Position numbers and translations under genes: made by a program. Below, one piece after another: positions 20,233 through 29,802 of a stretch of DNA of 64,000 bases. The stretch's first letter is position 1. The number at the start of each line of letters is the position of its first letter. The notes under the pieces are model-generated. The model saw only the letters and a program-made list of their open reading frames with translations, searched no databases and had not been told where the DNA came from. The stretch comes from Clostridium ragsdalei P11. Its GTDB lineage: Bacteria; Bacillota; Clostridia; Clostridiales; Clostridiaceae. The stretch is taken from contig NZ_LROS01000077.1 in NCBI RefSeq assembly GCF_001675165.1, positions 1-64,000 on the forward strand. Direction: 5' to 3'.

Positions 20233-21447
20233 TTAACTTACTGGAAATATAACTTTAAAAGTAGCTCCTTTACCTACAGTACTTGATACATCTATAGTTC
20301 CATCATGTTCTTCCACTATACACTTTGCAATGGAAAGTCCAAGTCCGAAATTACCCTGCCTACTTGATCTAGATTTATCAACTTTGTAAAATCTCTCAAA
20401 GATTTTATTTAGATGTTCTGGAGCTATGCCTTCCCCTGTGTCAGACACTGTTATTTCAATTTTATTTTTTATTTTTTCTAAAGTTACTCTGATGGAGCCG
20501 CCTTCAGGGGTATGTTTTATTGCATTGTCAACTAAGATAGTTATAAGTTGGTTGATCCTACCCTCATTTCCTAAAAAAATTACATCTGGGTGAATATCTG
20601 ATAAAATGGCTATTTTATGTTTTGAGGCAACTGGTTCAAGAGGAACTACAGATTTAGTCACAGCACTGCTTATATCAAATGCAGAAGTATCAAATCCATT
20701 TTTATGGGAATCTGATCTAGCAAGAAATAAAAGGTCTTCTATAAGCTTAGTCATTCGTGTAGTTTCAATCTTAATGTTTTTAAGCCATTTATCTTGGCTT
20801 TCTACAGTTTCATCTTTATTGTCTAGTACTATATCTAAATTAGTGGTTATAACTGCAAGGGGAGTTCGAAGTTCATGGGATGCATCTGCAGTAAAAGCTT
20901 TTTGTTTTTTCCACGCACTTATAATAGGTTTTAGAGACATATTGGCAAGGAATAAACTTATTATAAATACAAAAACGAGACTTATTATATAAATCGTTAC
21001 AGATATAGTAATTAATCGACGCAGTACTTCATCGTCGAAGGACTTATCTTGAAAAACCACAATAAAGCCGTAACTTTTAGGGACTTTAATATACCTTAAA
21101 ATATAATTTCCATATGTTGTAGTACCGTTTGGTTTAGTTTTCTTTAATATTTGTTCTAATAGTTTCTTGCAGCTTTTTTCAGATAACGGAGAATTAGGAG
21201 ATATTTCTTCAACTTCATTTTTGAAATTTATTTTTATAAAAAAACTCTCAGAAGCAGTCATGTTTTTATCATGAGGTCCAGAGGGTGGAATATTTTCCAT
21301 TTCAGCTGTTTTACTCATACGCATATAGGCAGAATGTTCAAAACTTGTGCTCATAAGTATATATATGCCTGAAAATATGGTTATTAATACTAAACTTGTA
21401 AGTATTAAATTGATTAGAATAAGTTGTATTTTTAATTTACGAAACAT
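20233..21447 (-). CDS. Sensor histidine kinase
   Basis: 404 residues: TM1 at about 10-32, an extracytoplasmic domain at about 33-142, TM2 at about 145-168, HisKA with the phospho-acceptor His191 in ASHELRTPL, and HATPase_c with N-box VDNAIKHT, SDTGEGIAPEH and GNFGLGLSIAK. It pairs with the regulator 3 bases upstream. The divergent glycosylation genes are the natural targets, by position only. Confidence 0.95.
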   Translation of the reverse strand: MFRKLKIQLILINLILTSLVLITIFSGIYILMSTSFEHSAYMRMSKTAEMENIPPSGPHDKNMTASESFFIKINFKNEVEEISPNSPLSEKSCKKLLEQILKKTKPNGTTTYGNYILRYIKVPKSYGFIVVFQDKSFDDEVLRRLITISVTIYIISLVFVFIISLFLANMSLKPIISAWKKQKAFTADASHELRTPLAVITTNLDIVLDNKDETVESQDKWLKNIKIETTRMTKLIEDLLFLARSDSHKNGFDTSAFDISSAVTKSVVPLEPVASKHKIAILSDIHPDVIFLGNEGRINQLITILVDNAIKHTPEGGSIRVTLEKIKNKIEITVSDTGEGIAPEHLNKIFERFYKVDKSRSSRQGNFGLGLSIAKCIVEEHDGTIDVSSTVGKGATFKVIFPVS

Positions 21448-21450
21448 AAT

Positions 21451-22128
21451 TTAAACCTCTTTTAAGCAGTAGCCTATGCCTCTTATAGTTTCAATGACTA
21501 CATTACATTTTAATTCCCTTAGTTTTTTCCTCAAATAGGAAAAGTAAACTTCAATATTGTTATTCATTTCTACGTCGGAATCAAGGCCCCATACTCTATC
21601 TAGTATCTGATCTTTAGTTAGAACTTGATTTTTATTACGTGCTAAAAGTTCTAGAAGTTGGGGCTCTTTTGTAGTAAGTTTAGTTTTCTTACCATTACAT
21701 TCAATTTCTCCCCTCAGTGGATCGAAAGTTAGTGAGGACAGCTTAATGCTTCCATGCTGGATAAAGTCTGTATGCCTTCTGCTGAGAGCCCTTATTCTAG
21801 CTAGCAGTTCCTCTTTAGAGAATGGCTTTACAAGATAGTCATCTGCTCCATTGTCAAGTCCTTCCACTCTATTTTCAATGGAATCCATAGCTGTAAGCAT
21901 GAGTACCGGGGTTTCAATACCCTTTTTTCTTATAAATTTTAAAATATCAAGTCCGTCCTTTTCGGGAAGCATTCTGTCAAGTATTATCAAATCATATATT
22001 TCGGATTCTGCCATTTCTTCTCCGGTGATTCCGTCGTAAGCTGCATCTACAACATAATTGTTTTTCTTTAAGATATAGACTAAGGCATCCGAAAGCATGA
22101 CTTCATCTTCAACTAAAAGTAATCTCAT
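21451..22128 (-). CDS. OmpR/PhoB family response regulator
   Basis: 225 residues. The receiver domain has Asp51 in LIILDRMLPEKDG and Lys in VKPFSKEELLAR; a winged-helix Trans_reg_C domain ends with VIETIRGIGYCL. The start ATG follows AAGGAGGG. It is co-transcribed with the histidine kinase and divergent from the GT2 gene across a 230-base gap. Confidence 0.95.
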   Translation of the reverse strand: MRLLLVEDEVMLSDALVYILKKNNYVVDAAYDGITGEEMAESEIYDLIILDRMLPEKDGLDILKFIRKKGIETPVLMLTAMDSIENRVEGLDNGADDYLVKPFSKEELLARIRALSRRHTDFIQHGSIKLSSLTFDPLRGEIECNGKKTKLTTKEPQLLELLARNKNQVLTKDQILDRVWGLDSDVEMNNNIEVYFSYLRKKLRELKCNVVIETIRGIGYCLKEV

Positions 22129-22289
22129 AATAAAATTTCCCTCCTTATATCTAATTATTATACTATAAATTATGTGATTTTAAATTTAATTTAAATTTAT
22201 TATTATTCTTTTAAGTTTCTTTTAAGGTTGAAACCTCAAAATAATAACTAAGCTAGATCGATAAAGTTTCTACCGACGCAGTATGATAA

Positions 22290-22334
22290 AAAATAGGCTA
22301 GCATACTGACTGGTTATTTCTTTGAAAATGCCTA
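22290..22334. repeat. 45-bp direct repeat, copy 1
   Basis: Identical over 45 bases to 23301-23345. It starts AAAATAGGCTAGCATACTGA and ends GAAAATGCCTA; AGGC and GCCT can pair. It lies 22 bases before the GT2 start. Confidence 0.9.
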
Positions 22335-22356
22335 ACATTAAATTGAGGTGAATAAC

Positions 22357-23307
22357 ATGAATGAAAATGTAATGTATTCTATAGTAGTACCGCTGTATAA
22401 TGAGGAGCTAGTAATAGATGAAAGCTATAGAAGACTTAAAAAAGTTATGGACTCTACTTTAGAGAGTTATGAAATTATATTTATAAATGATGGAAGTAGC
22501 GATAAGACCAGGGAAAAGACGGAAAAGATATGCAGTGAGGATAAGAACATAAGACTTATTAATTTTTCGAGAAATTTTGGTCATCAATGTGCTATAACTG
22601 CAGGAATGGAAAACTCTATAGGCCAGGCTGTAGTTGTAATAGATGCAGATCTTCAAGACCCTCCAGAAGTTATTTTAGATATGATTAAGAAGTGGAAGGA
22701 AGGCTATGATGTCGTCTACGGAAAAAGAGCTAAGAGGGAAGGAGAATCATTTTTCAAGAGGTTTACAGCAAGGTCATTTTATAGATTATTAAAGAGTATG
22801 ACTAGCATTGATATTCCTGTAGACACTGGAGATTTTAGACTTATAGATAGAAAAGTGTGCAATGCATTAAACTCACTGCCGGAAAAAAACAGATATGTGA
22901 GGGGGCTTGTAAGTTGGGTTGGGTATAAACAGACCTTTGTAGAATTTGTAAGGCATGAAAGATTTGCAGGGGATAGCAAGTATCCACTTAAAAAAATGCT
23001 GAAACTGGCCTTTGATGGTATAACTTCATTTTCTTATAAACCGCTTATGCTTTCTGGATATTTAGGAGGACTGTCACTTTTTATTGGATTTGTTTCAATC
23101 ATAGTTGAGTTTACAAAATGTGTATTACAAAAAACGAGCATAGTAAATTTTGGACTCATAATATCAATTGATTTGGTGATGTTTGGGACAATATTAAGTT
23201 GCATGGGTATAATAGGCCAGTACATTGGAAGAATTTTTGACGAAAGTAAAGGAAGACCTAATTATGTTATTGAAAATATAGTAAATAAGGCATTTGAAAG
23301 AAAATAG
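22357..23307 (+). CDS. Glycosyltransferase family 2, polyprenyl-phosphate sugar synthase (GtrB/YkcC-like)
   Basis: About 316 residues. The GT2 domain has SIVVPLYNEE, the DXD-type DADLQDPPE, and RNFGHQCAITAGM. Two C-terminal TM helices (about 230-300) are as in DPM1/GtrB/ArnC enzymes that load a sugar onto undecaprenyl phosphate. I chose the ATG at 22357, 6 bases after GAGGTG; an upstream GTG lies on the SD itself. It forms an operon with GtrA and GT39 downstream, a lipid-linked sugar pathway. The whole gene is bracketed by the 45-bp direct repeat. Confidence 0.92.
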   Translation: MNENVMYSIVVPLYNEELVIDESYRRLKKVMDSTLESYEIIFINDGSSDKTREKTEKICSEDKNIRLINFSRNFGHQCAITAGMENSIGQAVVVIDADLQDPPEVILDMIKKWKEGYDVVYGKRAKREGESFFKRFTARSFYRLLKSMTSIDIPVDTGDFRLIDRKVCNALNSLPEKNRYVRGLVSWVGYKQTFVEFVRHERFAGDSKYPLKKMLKLAFDGITSFSYKPLMLSGYLGGLSLFIGFVSIIVEFTKCVLQKTSIVNFGLIISIDLVMFGTILSCMGIIGQYIGRIFDESKGRPNYVIENIVNKAFERK

Positions 23308-23345
23308 GCTAGCATACTGACTGGTTATTTCTTTGAAAATGCCTA
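23301..23345. repeat. 45-bp direct repeat, copy 2
   Basis: The exact second copy of 22290-22334. It includes the TAG stop codon of the GT2 gene and lies 20 bases before the GtrA start. Confidence 0.9.
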
Positions 23346-23365
23346 GTAGAAAGGAGCAGATAAAT

Positions 23366-23785
23366 ATGGATCAATTAATTAAAACTATGGATTCTATTTT
23401 CAATGGTAAACTAAAACTACTAAGCCGTTTTTCTGCCACTGGTGTCATAAATACAATAATAGATTTTGCTGTATTTACTCTTTGTCAAAGTGTATTTGGA
23501 CTGCATTATACAATAAGCCAGGTTATAGGTTATAGTTTTGGAGTTGTAAATAGTTTCATATTCAATAAAAAGTGGACTTTTGAATACAAAAGTTCTGGAA
23601 AAAAGGTGATTCGAGAGTTATCTCAATTTGCAATAGTAAATCTCATTTCACTTATTGCAACACTCGTATTTATGAAATTTTTAATAAATGATTTTAATTT
23701 AAACGTGTATTTATCAAAAATAGTCGTAACACTCATAGCTCAGGTAATAAATTTTTTATTATATAAAATATGGGTATTCAATTAA
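23366..23785 (+). CDS. GtrA family membrane protein (flippase-like)
   Basis: 139 residues with four predicted TM helices and the GtrA pattern (FSATGVINTIIDFAVFTL; FNKKWTFEY). GtrA-like proteins are thought to flip polyprenyl-phosphate sugars across the membrane. I chose the ATG at 23366, behind AAGGAG, over an upstream in-frame ATG lying in the direct repeat. It sits between the lipid-sugar synthase and the GT39 transferase, so the three form one pathway. Confidence 0.9.
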   Translation: MDQLIKTMDSIFNGKLKLLSRFSATGVINTIIDFAVFTLCQSVFGLHYTISQVIGYSFGVVNSFIFNKKWTFEYKSSGKKVIRELSQFAIVNLISLIATLVFMKFLINDFNLNVYLSKIVVTLIAQVINFLLYKIWVFN

Positions 23786-23797
23786 GGAGGAAAACTT

Positions 23798-25996
23798 ATG
23801 AAAAAATTTAAATTTACAAAAGAAAGATTTGCACTATGTATAATTCTAGCCATATCTGCAATATTGAATTTTGCGAATTTAACTATAGAAGGATACGGAA
23901 ATGGATATTATGCTGCAGGTGTAAAGAGTATGCTCATGAATTTTAAAAATTTCTTTTTCGTATCATTTGACCCCGCGGGATTTGTATCCATTGATAAGCC
24001 GCCTTTAGGTTTCTGGATACAGACTATATCAGCAAAAATATTTGGATTTAGTGGATGGAGTATATTATTTCCCGAGGCACTTGCCGGAGTAATTTCAGTT
24101 GGAATCTTATATTATATAGTAAAAAGATCTTTTGGGGAGATAGCAGGACTTATATCGGCTCTGTGCCTTGCAATAACACCAGTTTTTGTAGCAACCAGCA
24201 GGAATAATACTATAGACAATCTATTAATTGTGACATTACTTTTTGCCTGTTTATTTTTATCCAAAGCTGCTGAAAAAGGCAAGCTTAAATATCTAATAAT
24301 AAGTTTGGTTCTTGTAGGATTAGGGTTTAATATAAAAATGCTTCAGGCATATATGATAGCTCCTGCTCTATATATAACTTATTTGATTTCTTCAGCTGTA
24401 CCTGTAAAACAGAGGATAAAACATTTGATTATAAGTACACTTATTCTTGGAGTAATATCCTTATCCTGGGCAGTGGCAGTTGACTTGGTTCCATCACAAA
24501 ATAGGCCTTTTGTAGGGAGTAGTACAAATAACACCGTTACTGAACTTATATTTGGACATAATGGACTGGAAAGACTTAGCAGTACTAATGGTGGTATGGG
24601 TGGAGGACCATCAGGAAAGGTAGGAAATCCTCAATCTAAAGAATTTAGAAGTAATTTCGGCAAAAACCAGGCAAATTCACAAAGTGGAAACAGTAATGCT
24701 CCTAGTGGAATGACACCTCCACAAAATTCAGGAAATTCTGCTCAAGGTCAACAAGGAGGTCCGGGAGGTGAGACTACACAAGGCAATTCCAAGAATCAAG
24801 GTGGAGGACCTGGTGGCGGCGGACCTGGCGGATCAAATGGACTTTCAGGAAGCTTTGGGGGACAGACAACAGCAGGTGTTACTAGATTATTTTCTAAAAA
24901 TGTTTTGTCAGACCAGATAGTTTGGTTTTTACCTCTAGCTATATTTGGACTTGCTACATCTGTAATAGTAGAAAAACTTAAGTTCCCATTTGATAACAAG
25001 AAAAAATTAGGGTTAACATTATGGACATTATGGTTGGTACCTGAATTCATATATTTCAGTTATACAAAAGGATTGTTCCATCCATATTATTTAACAATGC
25101 TAGCCCCTCCAATTGCAGCTTTATGTGGAATAGGACTTACTTCTATGTGGAAGCTATATAAGGAAGGCAGCATAAAATCATGGATAATGCCTGCAGCATT
25201 TATTGCAGAAGGATTGGTACATCTTTTGATGTTATCCTATTTTACTACTACTATATCCACTACTATAAAATGTATAATTATAGCAGCTATCATATTGTGT
25301 TTTGCATCTGCTGCACTGCTTATAATATACAGGATAGTAAAGAAAGGAAATTTGGATCAGGGTAATAGTGGAAGGCTTGCTAAGATATTTACAGCACTTG
25401 CTCTTATAGGAATTTTAGTAACACCTGCTATCGGTTCTGCTGCTGCTATAACTCACAGCTTAAGTTCTTTGCCAGCTGCAGGATTGGAGCTCCTGTCAAA
25501 TAGTAAATCAGGAAATTCCATGATGATGGGTGGACAAAACAGCAGTAAGAATTCAAAGCTTATAAAATTCCTTGAAAATCATACGTCAAACGAAAAATAT
25601 GCACTTGTAGTTTCAAGTTCTGCTTCTGCTGAAGATATAATAATTGAAAGCGGAAAAAGCGTAATGGCCCTTGGAGGTTTCTCAGGATCTGACAAGATAC
25701 TTTCTCTTGATCAATTTAAACAAATGGTTAAAAAAGGTGAGGTAAGATATGTACTTACAGGAGGTATGGGAGGAAGAGACTCCCAGGATATAATGAATTG
25801 GATTCAGAAAAACGGCAAAGCTGTTTCAACTACTGAATGGAAAGATACTACTAGTTCTCAAGCTCAAAAAAGTGTAAATTCTAATAACAATAATAAAAAA
25901 GAGAATAGTTCAAAAGAAAATAGTAGTTTCCAGCATCAAGGAATGGACGGCATGAACAATGAAACGCTGTATGATTTAAAAGGCACTGTAAAATAG
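23798..25996 (+). CDS. GT39-like membrane glycosyltransferase (ArnT/YkcB-like)
   Basis: 732 residues. The N-terminal PMT-like domain has a conserved early acidic/aromatic region (YYAAGVKSML; DPAGFVSIDKPPLGFW) and about 11-12 TM helices. An extracytoplasmic insert at about 265-355 is almost purely Gly/Ser/Asn/Gln/Pro (GGPGGGGPGG). A C-terminal soluble domain contains a Met/Gly-rich MMMGGQNSSK stretch and an Asn/Ser/Lys-rich tail. It probably transfers a sugar from polyprenyl phosphate to a surface polymer or protein. The start ATG follows AAGGAGG. Confidence 0.9.
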   Translation: MKKFKFTKERFALCIILAISAILNFANLTIEGYGNGYYAAGVKSMLMNFKNFFFVSFDPAGFVSIDKPPLGFWIQTISAKIFGFSGWSILFPEALAGVISVGILYYIVKRSFGEIAGLISALCLAITPVFVATSRNNTIDNLLIVTLLFACLFLSKAAEKGKLKYLIISLVLVGLGFNIKMLQAYMIAPALYITYLISSAVPVKQRIKHLIISTLILGVISLSWAVAVDLVPSQNRPFVGSSTNNTVTELIFGHNGLERLSSTNGGMGGGPSGKVGNPQSKEFRSNFGKNQANSQSGNSNAPSGMTPPQNSGNSAQGQQGGPGGETTQGNSKNQGGGPGGGGPGGSNGLSGSFGGQTTAGVTRLFSKNVLSDQIVWFLPLAIFGLATSVIVEKLKFPFDNKKKLGLTLWTLWLVPEFIYFSYTKGLFHPYYLTMLAPPIAALCGIGLTSMWKLYKEGSIKSWIMPAAFIAEGLVHLLMLSYFTTTISTTIKCIIIAAIILCFASAALLIIYRIVKKGNLDQGNSGRLAKIFTALALIGILVTPAIGSAAAITHSLSSLPAAGLELLSNSKSGNSMMMGGQNSSKNSKLIKFLENHTSNEKYALVVSSSASAEDIIIESGKSVMALGGFSGSDKILSLDQFKQMVKKGEVRYVLTGGMGGRDSQDIMNWIQKNGKAVSTTEWKDTTSSQAQKSVNSNNNNKKENSSKENSSFQHQGMDGMNNETLYDLKGTVK

Positions 25997-26004
25997 AGGT
26001 AGAG

Positions 26005-26250
26005 TTTCTAAACAAAAAAATCAACGTATACTCCAGATATTTTTTACAACCTTCAGCTCATTAAATATTTTGATAATTCTAAGTAAAAAATTCTAAAAAG
26101 CTAAGAACTTTTGAAAACTCGTACCTCAGACAATTCAAAAGTTCTAAGTTTTTACGAATTTTTTTCTAAGACTTATATGCAAAATATTTAAAAGAGCTTC
26201 ATTATTGTAAAAATATGCTTGCGTATAAGTTGATTTTTAAGTTATAAATT
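26005..26250. repeat. Family P palindrome, type A (P2)
   Basis: Outer arms TTTCTAAAC...TCAACGTATAC and GTATAAGTTGA...TAAGTTATAAA. The core stem AAGAACTTTTGAA / TTCAAAAGTTCT holds the family loop in reverse (AAACTCGTACCTCA). It follows the GT39 stop codon directly and could shape the 3' end of that mRNA. Confidence 0.8.
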
Positions 26251-26297
26251 CACATTGAGGTATTCTAGCTTAAAATTTGAACTTATACCTGAAAATA

Positions 26298-26478
26298 ATG
26301 CTGACAAAATTGAAATCACACTTAAAAACTTTTTTTATAAGTCTTAGTGAGGTATTTTAGAAAATCTTAGAAGCTTATATATGTCTGAGGTACGAGTTTA
26401 TATAAGCTTCTTTAGATTTTCAAAATACCGAACTTTAGACCTATAAAAAGTTTTTAGTATGATGAAATTTGTCAGCAT
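26298..26478. repeat. Family P palindrome, type B, uninterrupted (P3)
   Basis: Ends ATGCTGACAAA / TTTGTCAGCAT; core stem AGAAGCTTATAT / TATATAAGCTTCT; loop TCTGAGGTACGAGTTT. It is very similar to P5 at 30733, which carries an insertion. The two together show the empty and filled site (TAGACCTATAAAAAGTTTTT here). Confidence 0.85.
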
Positions 26479-26520
26479 ATGAACTGGTATATGTCAACTT
26501 TCAATCTAGAAACTCTATAG

Positions 26521-26548
26521 TTGATTCTTTTTATGATAATGTTATAAT
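26521..26548 (+). promoter_or_regulatory. Sigma-A promoter of hemAL
   Basis: TTGATT (26521-26526), a 16-base spacer, TATAAT (26543-26548), about 40 bases before the riboswitch. Confidence 0.7.
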
Positions 26549-26587
26549 TAAGATGAAAATTAATGTTGTAAAATAAAATTTAATAAA

Positions 26588-26770
26588 TAATAGTATAGGT
26601 TTAAGTATATTTAATTAAAAGGGAATCAGGTGGAAATCCTGAGCTATCTTGTAGCTGTATTAGGTGAATTTAAGTAGGACAAGCCACTTGTAAATAGGGA
26701 AGGCATACTTAGATGATGAAGCTTAAGTCAGAAGACCTGCCTATATAATAGGCCGTTAACTCTACAAGTG
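26588..26770 (+). ncRNA. Cobalamin riboswitch
   Basis: It contains GGGAATCAGGTG, AGCCACTTG and GTCAGAAGACCTGCC, the conserved blocks of the B12 riboswitch in the right order and spacing. With the terminator at 26821 it should switch off hemA-hemL when cobalamin is plentiful. This fits use of the tetrapyrrole branch mainly for corrinoid synthesis. Confidence 0.92.
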
Positions 26771-26820
26771 ATAGGGGGCATTGTAATAAATAAAGCATTT
26801 ATTACTTATGTTTATGTGTA

Positions 26821-26856
26821 AAAACCTTTTAACACTTAGTTAAAAGGTTTTTTAGG
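26821..26856 (+). terminator. Riboswitch-controlled terminator
   Basis: AAAACCTTTTAAC / GTTAAAAGGTTTT with a 5-base loop, followed by TTTAG. It lies between the aptamer and hemA. Confidence 0.88.
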
Positions 26857-26915
26857 TATATAGTAAAGTTATATTTTAATTATAATAATATAGTTGTAAT
26901 ATTGGAGTTGATAAA

Positions 26916-28112
26916 ATGATACAACTTATAGGGGTAAAAAGTGAATGTGATATTGAAATAAGGCAGAAGTTCTCTATTGTATCGTCAAAATTAGAAGATA
27001 AATTAAAGAATGTTTATAAAATTACAGGAAACGTTTTAATTTTGAGTACTTGCAACAGAACAGAAATATATGTGGATTCTAATACACAAGGGGAAGAACT
27101 AATAAATGCTGTATTTGATGCTTTAGGTTGGAGCAGGGAACTTATTATATATACCTTTTATGCAAAAAGTGAAGATGCTATTAAGCATTTAATGGAAGTA
27201 AGTTGTGGTTTCCATTCTAAAATTTTGGGAGAAGATCAAATTTTAGGACAAATTAAGACTGCATATAATATGGCATTAAAAGTTAAAACTATAAAAGGAC
27301 AGCTTCAGAGGCTGTTTCAGAATGCAATAACCTGTGGTAAGAAGTTTAAGAATGACTGTGAAATGTATAAAATACCTGTATCTGTACCATCAATAGCTGT
27401 TAAAGAAGCAGAAAAAAGCAAAATAAAAAGGTATATGGTAATTGGGTTTGGAGAAATAGGAAAGCTTGTCCTCAAATATTTAGCTGGTTTGAATACTGAA
27501 ATTGTATATATTGTAGTGCGTGATTTGAATAAAGTTAAAGATTTATATGAAAATTGTAATTGGATTAAATTCATAACTTTTAAAGAAAGAAAAGCTTATT
27601 ATAGCAATGTGGATTGTATTATAAGTTGTACTTCTGCACCTCATGCTATAATTTATAAAGAAGAACTTCCTAAAAAGAAATTTCTCATATTTGATCTTGC
27701 AGTACCTAAAGATATAGATGCAGGTGTATTAAGTCTTCCAGGTGTAAAAGTATATGACATAGATAATATAAGCAGTATTGATGAAAATAATAAGATTATG
27801 CGAAAAGAAAAAATGGAAAAGTACAGGTATATTATCCAAGAATATATAGATGAATTTATAAAATGGCAGTCTTTAGATGAGCTTTCACCGGAAATACAGA
27901 AGATGAAAAGTTTTGGAAGTGAAATATGTGAAAAGAGGATAGAGACTTTTAAAAATAAAAGGTATACCAAGGATAATGAAGTACTCGTACAAACTATGAT
28001 ACAGAGTACAGCCAAAGTGTATATAAACAGGGCTATAGATGTATTAAAAGAAGCAAAACTTCAAGGAAAAGAAGATGAATATTTAAAGCTTATAAATAAA
28101 ATATTCTGTTAA
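26916..28112 (+). CDS. hemA: Glutamyl-tRNA reductase
   Basis: 398 residues. The catalytic Cys46 is in LSTCNRTEIY; the NADPH domain has VIGFGEIGKLVLKYL; a C-terminal helical dimerisation domain follows. It reduces Glu-tRNA(Glu) to glutamate-1-semialdehyde, the first C5-pathway step to haem and corrinoids. The C-terminal domain is somewhat divergent. The start ATG follows TTGGAG. Directly followed by hemL. Confidence 0.95.
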   Translation: MIQLIGVKSECDIEIRQKFSIVSSKLEDKLKNVYKITGNVLILSTCNRTEIYVDSNTQGEELINAVFDALGWSRELIIYTFYAKSEDAIKHLMEVSCGFHSKILGEDQILGQIKTAYNMALKVKTIKGQLQRLFQNAITCGKKFKNDCEMYKIPVSVPSIAVKEAEKSKIKRYMVIGFGEIGKLVLKYLAGLNTEIVYIVVRDLNKVKDLYENCNWIKFITFKERKAYYSNVDCIISCTSAPHAIIYKEELPKKKFLIFDLAVPKDIDAGVLSLPGVKVYDIDNISSIDENNKIMRKEKMEKYRYIIQEYIDEFIKWQSLDELSPEIQKMKSFGSEICEKRIETFKNKRYTKDNEVLVQTMIQSTAKVYINRAIDVLKEAKLQGKEDEYLKLINKIFC

Positions 28113-28140
28113 TGATGAAGAAATGGAGATGTAAAACTTA

Positions 28141-29415
28141 ATGAGAAATGATGATATATTTAATGAATCTAAATTATATATGCCAGGAGGAGTAAATAGT
28201 CCTGTTAGAGCATTTAAAGATGTGCCTTTGAATCCACCTGTTATAAAGAGGGGGAAAGGGGCTTATATCTATGATGAGGATGGTAATAAATACATAGATT
28301 TTGTATGCTCCTGGGGGCCTATGATTTTAGGACACTGTGATGATGATGTGGTAAAGGCTATAAAGGATACAAGCGAAAATGCTATATCTTTTGGCGCCAC
28401 TACAGAGCTTGAATTGGAGCTTGCAAAATATGTATGTACCACTTTAGATAATGTAGAAATGCTTAGAATGGTAAATTCGGGAACAGAAGCAACTATGAGT
28501 GCAGTAAAGCTTGCTAGGGGATGTACTGGAAGAAATAAAATAATAAAATTTGCAGGCTGCTATCATGGTCATTTTGATGATTTTTTAGTAGAAGCAGGTT
28601 CTGGAGTCATGACAGAAGGAATTCCAGGAAGCGCTGGGGTTCCTGAGGACAGTGTGAAAAACACTTTAATAGCTAAATATAATGATCTTTCTAATGTGGA
28701 GAAAATTTTTGAGAAGCATGGTAAAGACATTGCAGCAATTATAGTAGAACCAGTAGCAGGAAATATGGGCGTAATTCCTGGAGATGCCAATTTCTTAAAA
28801 GGACTTCGCAGTATTTGTGATAAAAATGGAAGCTTGCTTATTTTTGATGAAGTAATGAGTGGATTTAGAGTAGCTTATAAAGGAGCCCAGAGCATTTATG
28901 GAATAAAGCCGGATATAACTACTTTTGCAAAAATTATAGGTGGAGGTCTTCCTTGTGGTGCTTATGGTGGAAGAAAAGAAATAATGGAGAAACTTTCGCC
29001 AATGGGACCTGTCTACCAGGCAGGAACAATGTCCGGAAATCCTCTTGTAATGGCTGCAGGAATCGCAACTTTAAAGAAGCTGCATGACAATCCTGATTAC
29101 TATGCACATCTTGAAAAATTAGGTGCAAAATTGGAACAGGGTATAGGGGACATAGCAAAAAAGAAGGGCATAAATGTTGTAGTAAATAGGTGCGGAGCAA
29201 TGTTCGCTATATTCTTTACTAAAGATTCAGAAGTTAGAAATTATGAAGATGCTAAAAAATGTGATACTTCTCTTTTTGCAAAGTATTTTCAACATATGAT
29301 AAGCAAAGGCATTTATATTGCACCTTCTCAATTTGAAGCTATATTTTTAAATGTAAAGCATACTGAAGAAGATATTGATAAATTCTTAGAGGCATTCAGC
29401 ACATTTGAAGTCTAG
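28141..29415 (+). CDS. hemL: Glutamate-1-semialdehyde 2,1-aminomutase
   Basis: 424 residues, a class III PLP enzyme. The Schiff-base Lys264 is in [12 protein letters not shown]; other signatures are [12 protein letters not shown] and [11 protein letters not shown]. It converts glutamate-1-semialdehyde to 5-aminolevulinate. It is 28 bases after hemA and shares its B12 riboswitch. The other hem/cob genes are not next to it. Confidence 0.96.
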   Translation: MRNDDIFNESKLYMPGGVNSPVRAFKDVPLNPPVIKRGKGAYIYDEDGNKYIDFVCSWGPMILGHCDDDVVKAIKDTSENAISFGATTELELELAKYVCTTLDNVEMLRMVNSGTEATMSAVKLARGCTGRNKIIKFAGCYHGHFDDFLVEAGSGVMTEGIPGSAGVPEDSVKNTLIAKYNDLSNVEKIFEKHGKDIAAIIVEPVAGNMGVIPGDANFLKGLRSICDKNGSLLIFDEVMSGFRVAYKGAQSIYGIKPDITTFAKIIGGGLPCGAYGGRKEIMEKLSPMGPVYQAGTMSGNPLVMAAGIATLKKLHDNPDYYAHLEKLGAKLEQGIGDIAKKKGINVVVNRCGAMFAIFFTKDSEVRNYEDAKKCDTSLFAKYFQHMISKGIYIAPSQFEAIFLNVKHTEEDIDKFLEAFSTFEV

Positions 29416-29423
29416 GATGTAGA

Positions 29424-29667
29424 TTACTAAACAAAAAATAAACTTATGCTCCGAATATTTTTACAAACACAAACACGTTAAATATTTTGATAAGTCTAAC
29501 CAAAAAATTTTGAAAACCTAAGACCTTTTGAAAACTCGTACCTCAGACAATTCAAAAGGTCTAAGTTTTTCTAAAATTTTTTACTAAGACTTATATGCAA
29601 AATATTTAAATGTGTTTGCTTATTGTAAAATATTTCTACGCATAAGTTTATTTTTAAGTTAGAAACT
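29424..29667. repeat. Family P palindrome, type A (P4)
   Basis: Outer arms CTAAACAAAAAATAAACTTATG / CATAAGTTTATTTTTAAGTTAG; core stem AAGACCTTTTGAA / TTCAAAAGGTCT around the loop in reverse (AACTCGTACCTCAGACA). It lies between the convergent hemL and amj-like genes. The remaining 130 bases of the gap show nothing clear. Confidence 0.8.
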
Positions 29668-29802
29668 AAACTTTACAGTTTGAAAATTAAAATAAATTTG
29701 CACATATCAATAGATTATTAGTAACTCAATTTTTGTAAGAACCAATTCCTATAATTGTAGAAGAAAGTATTTTAGCTTTACCGCGTATCTTTTTCAAATC
29801 AA

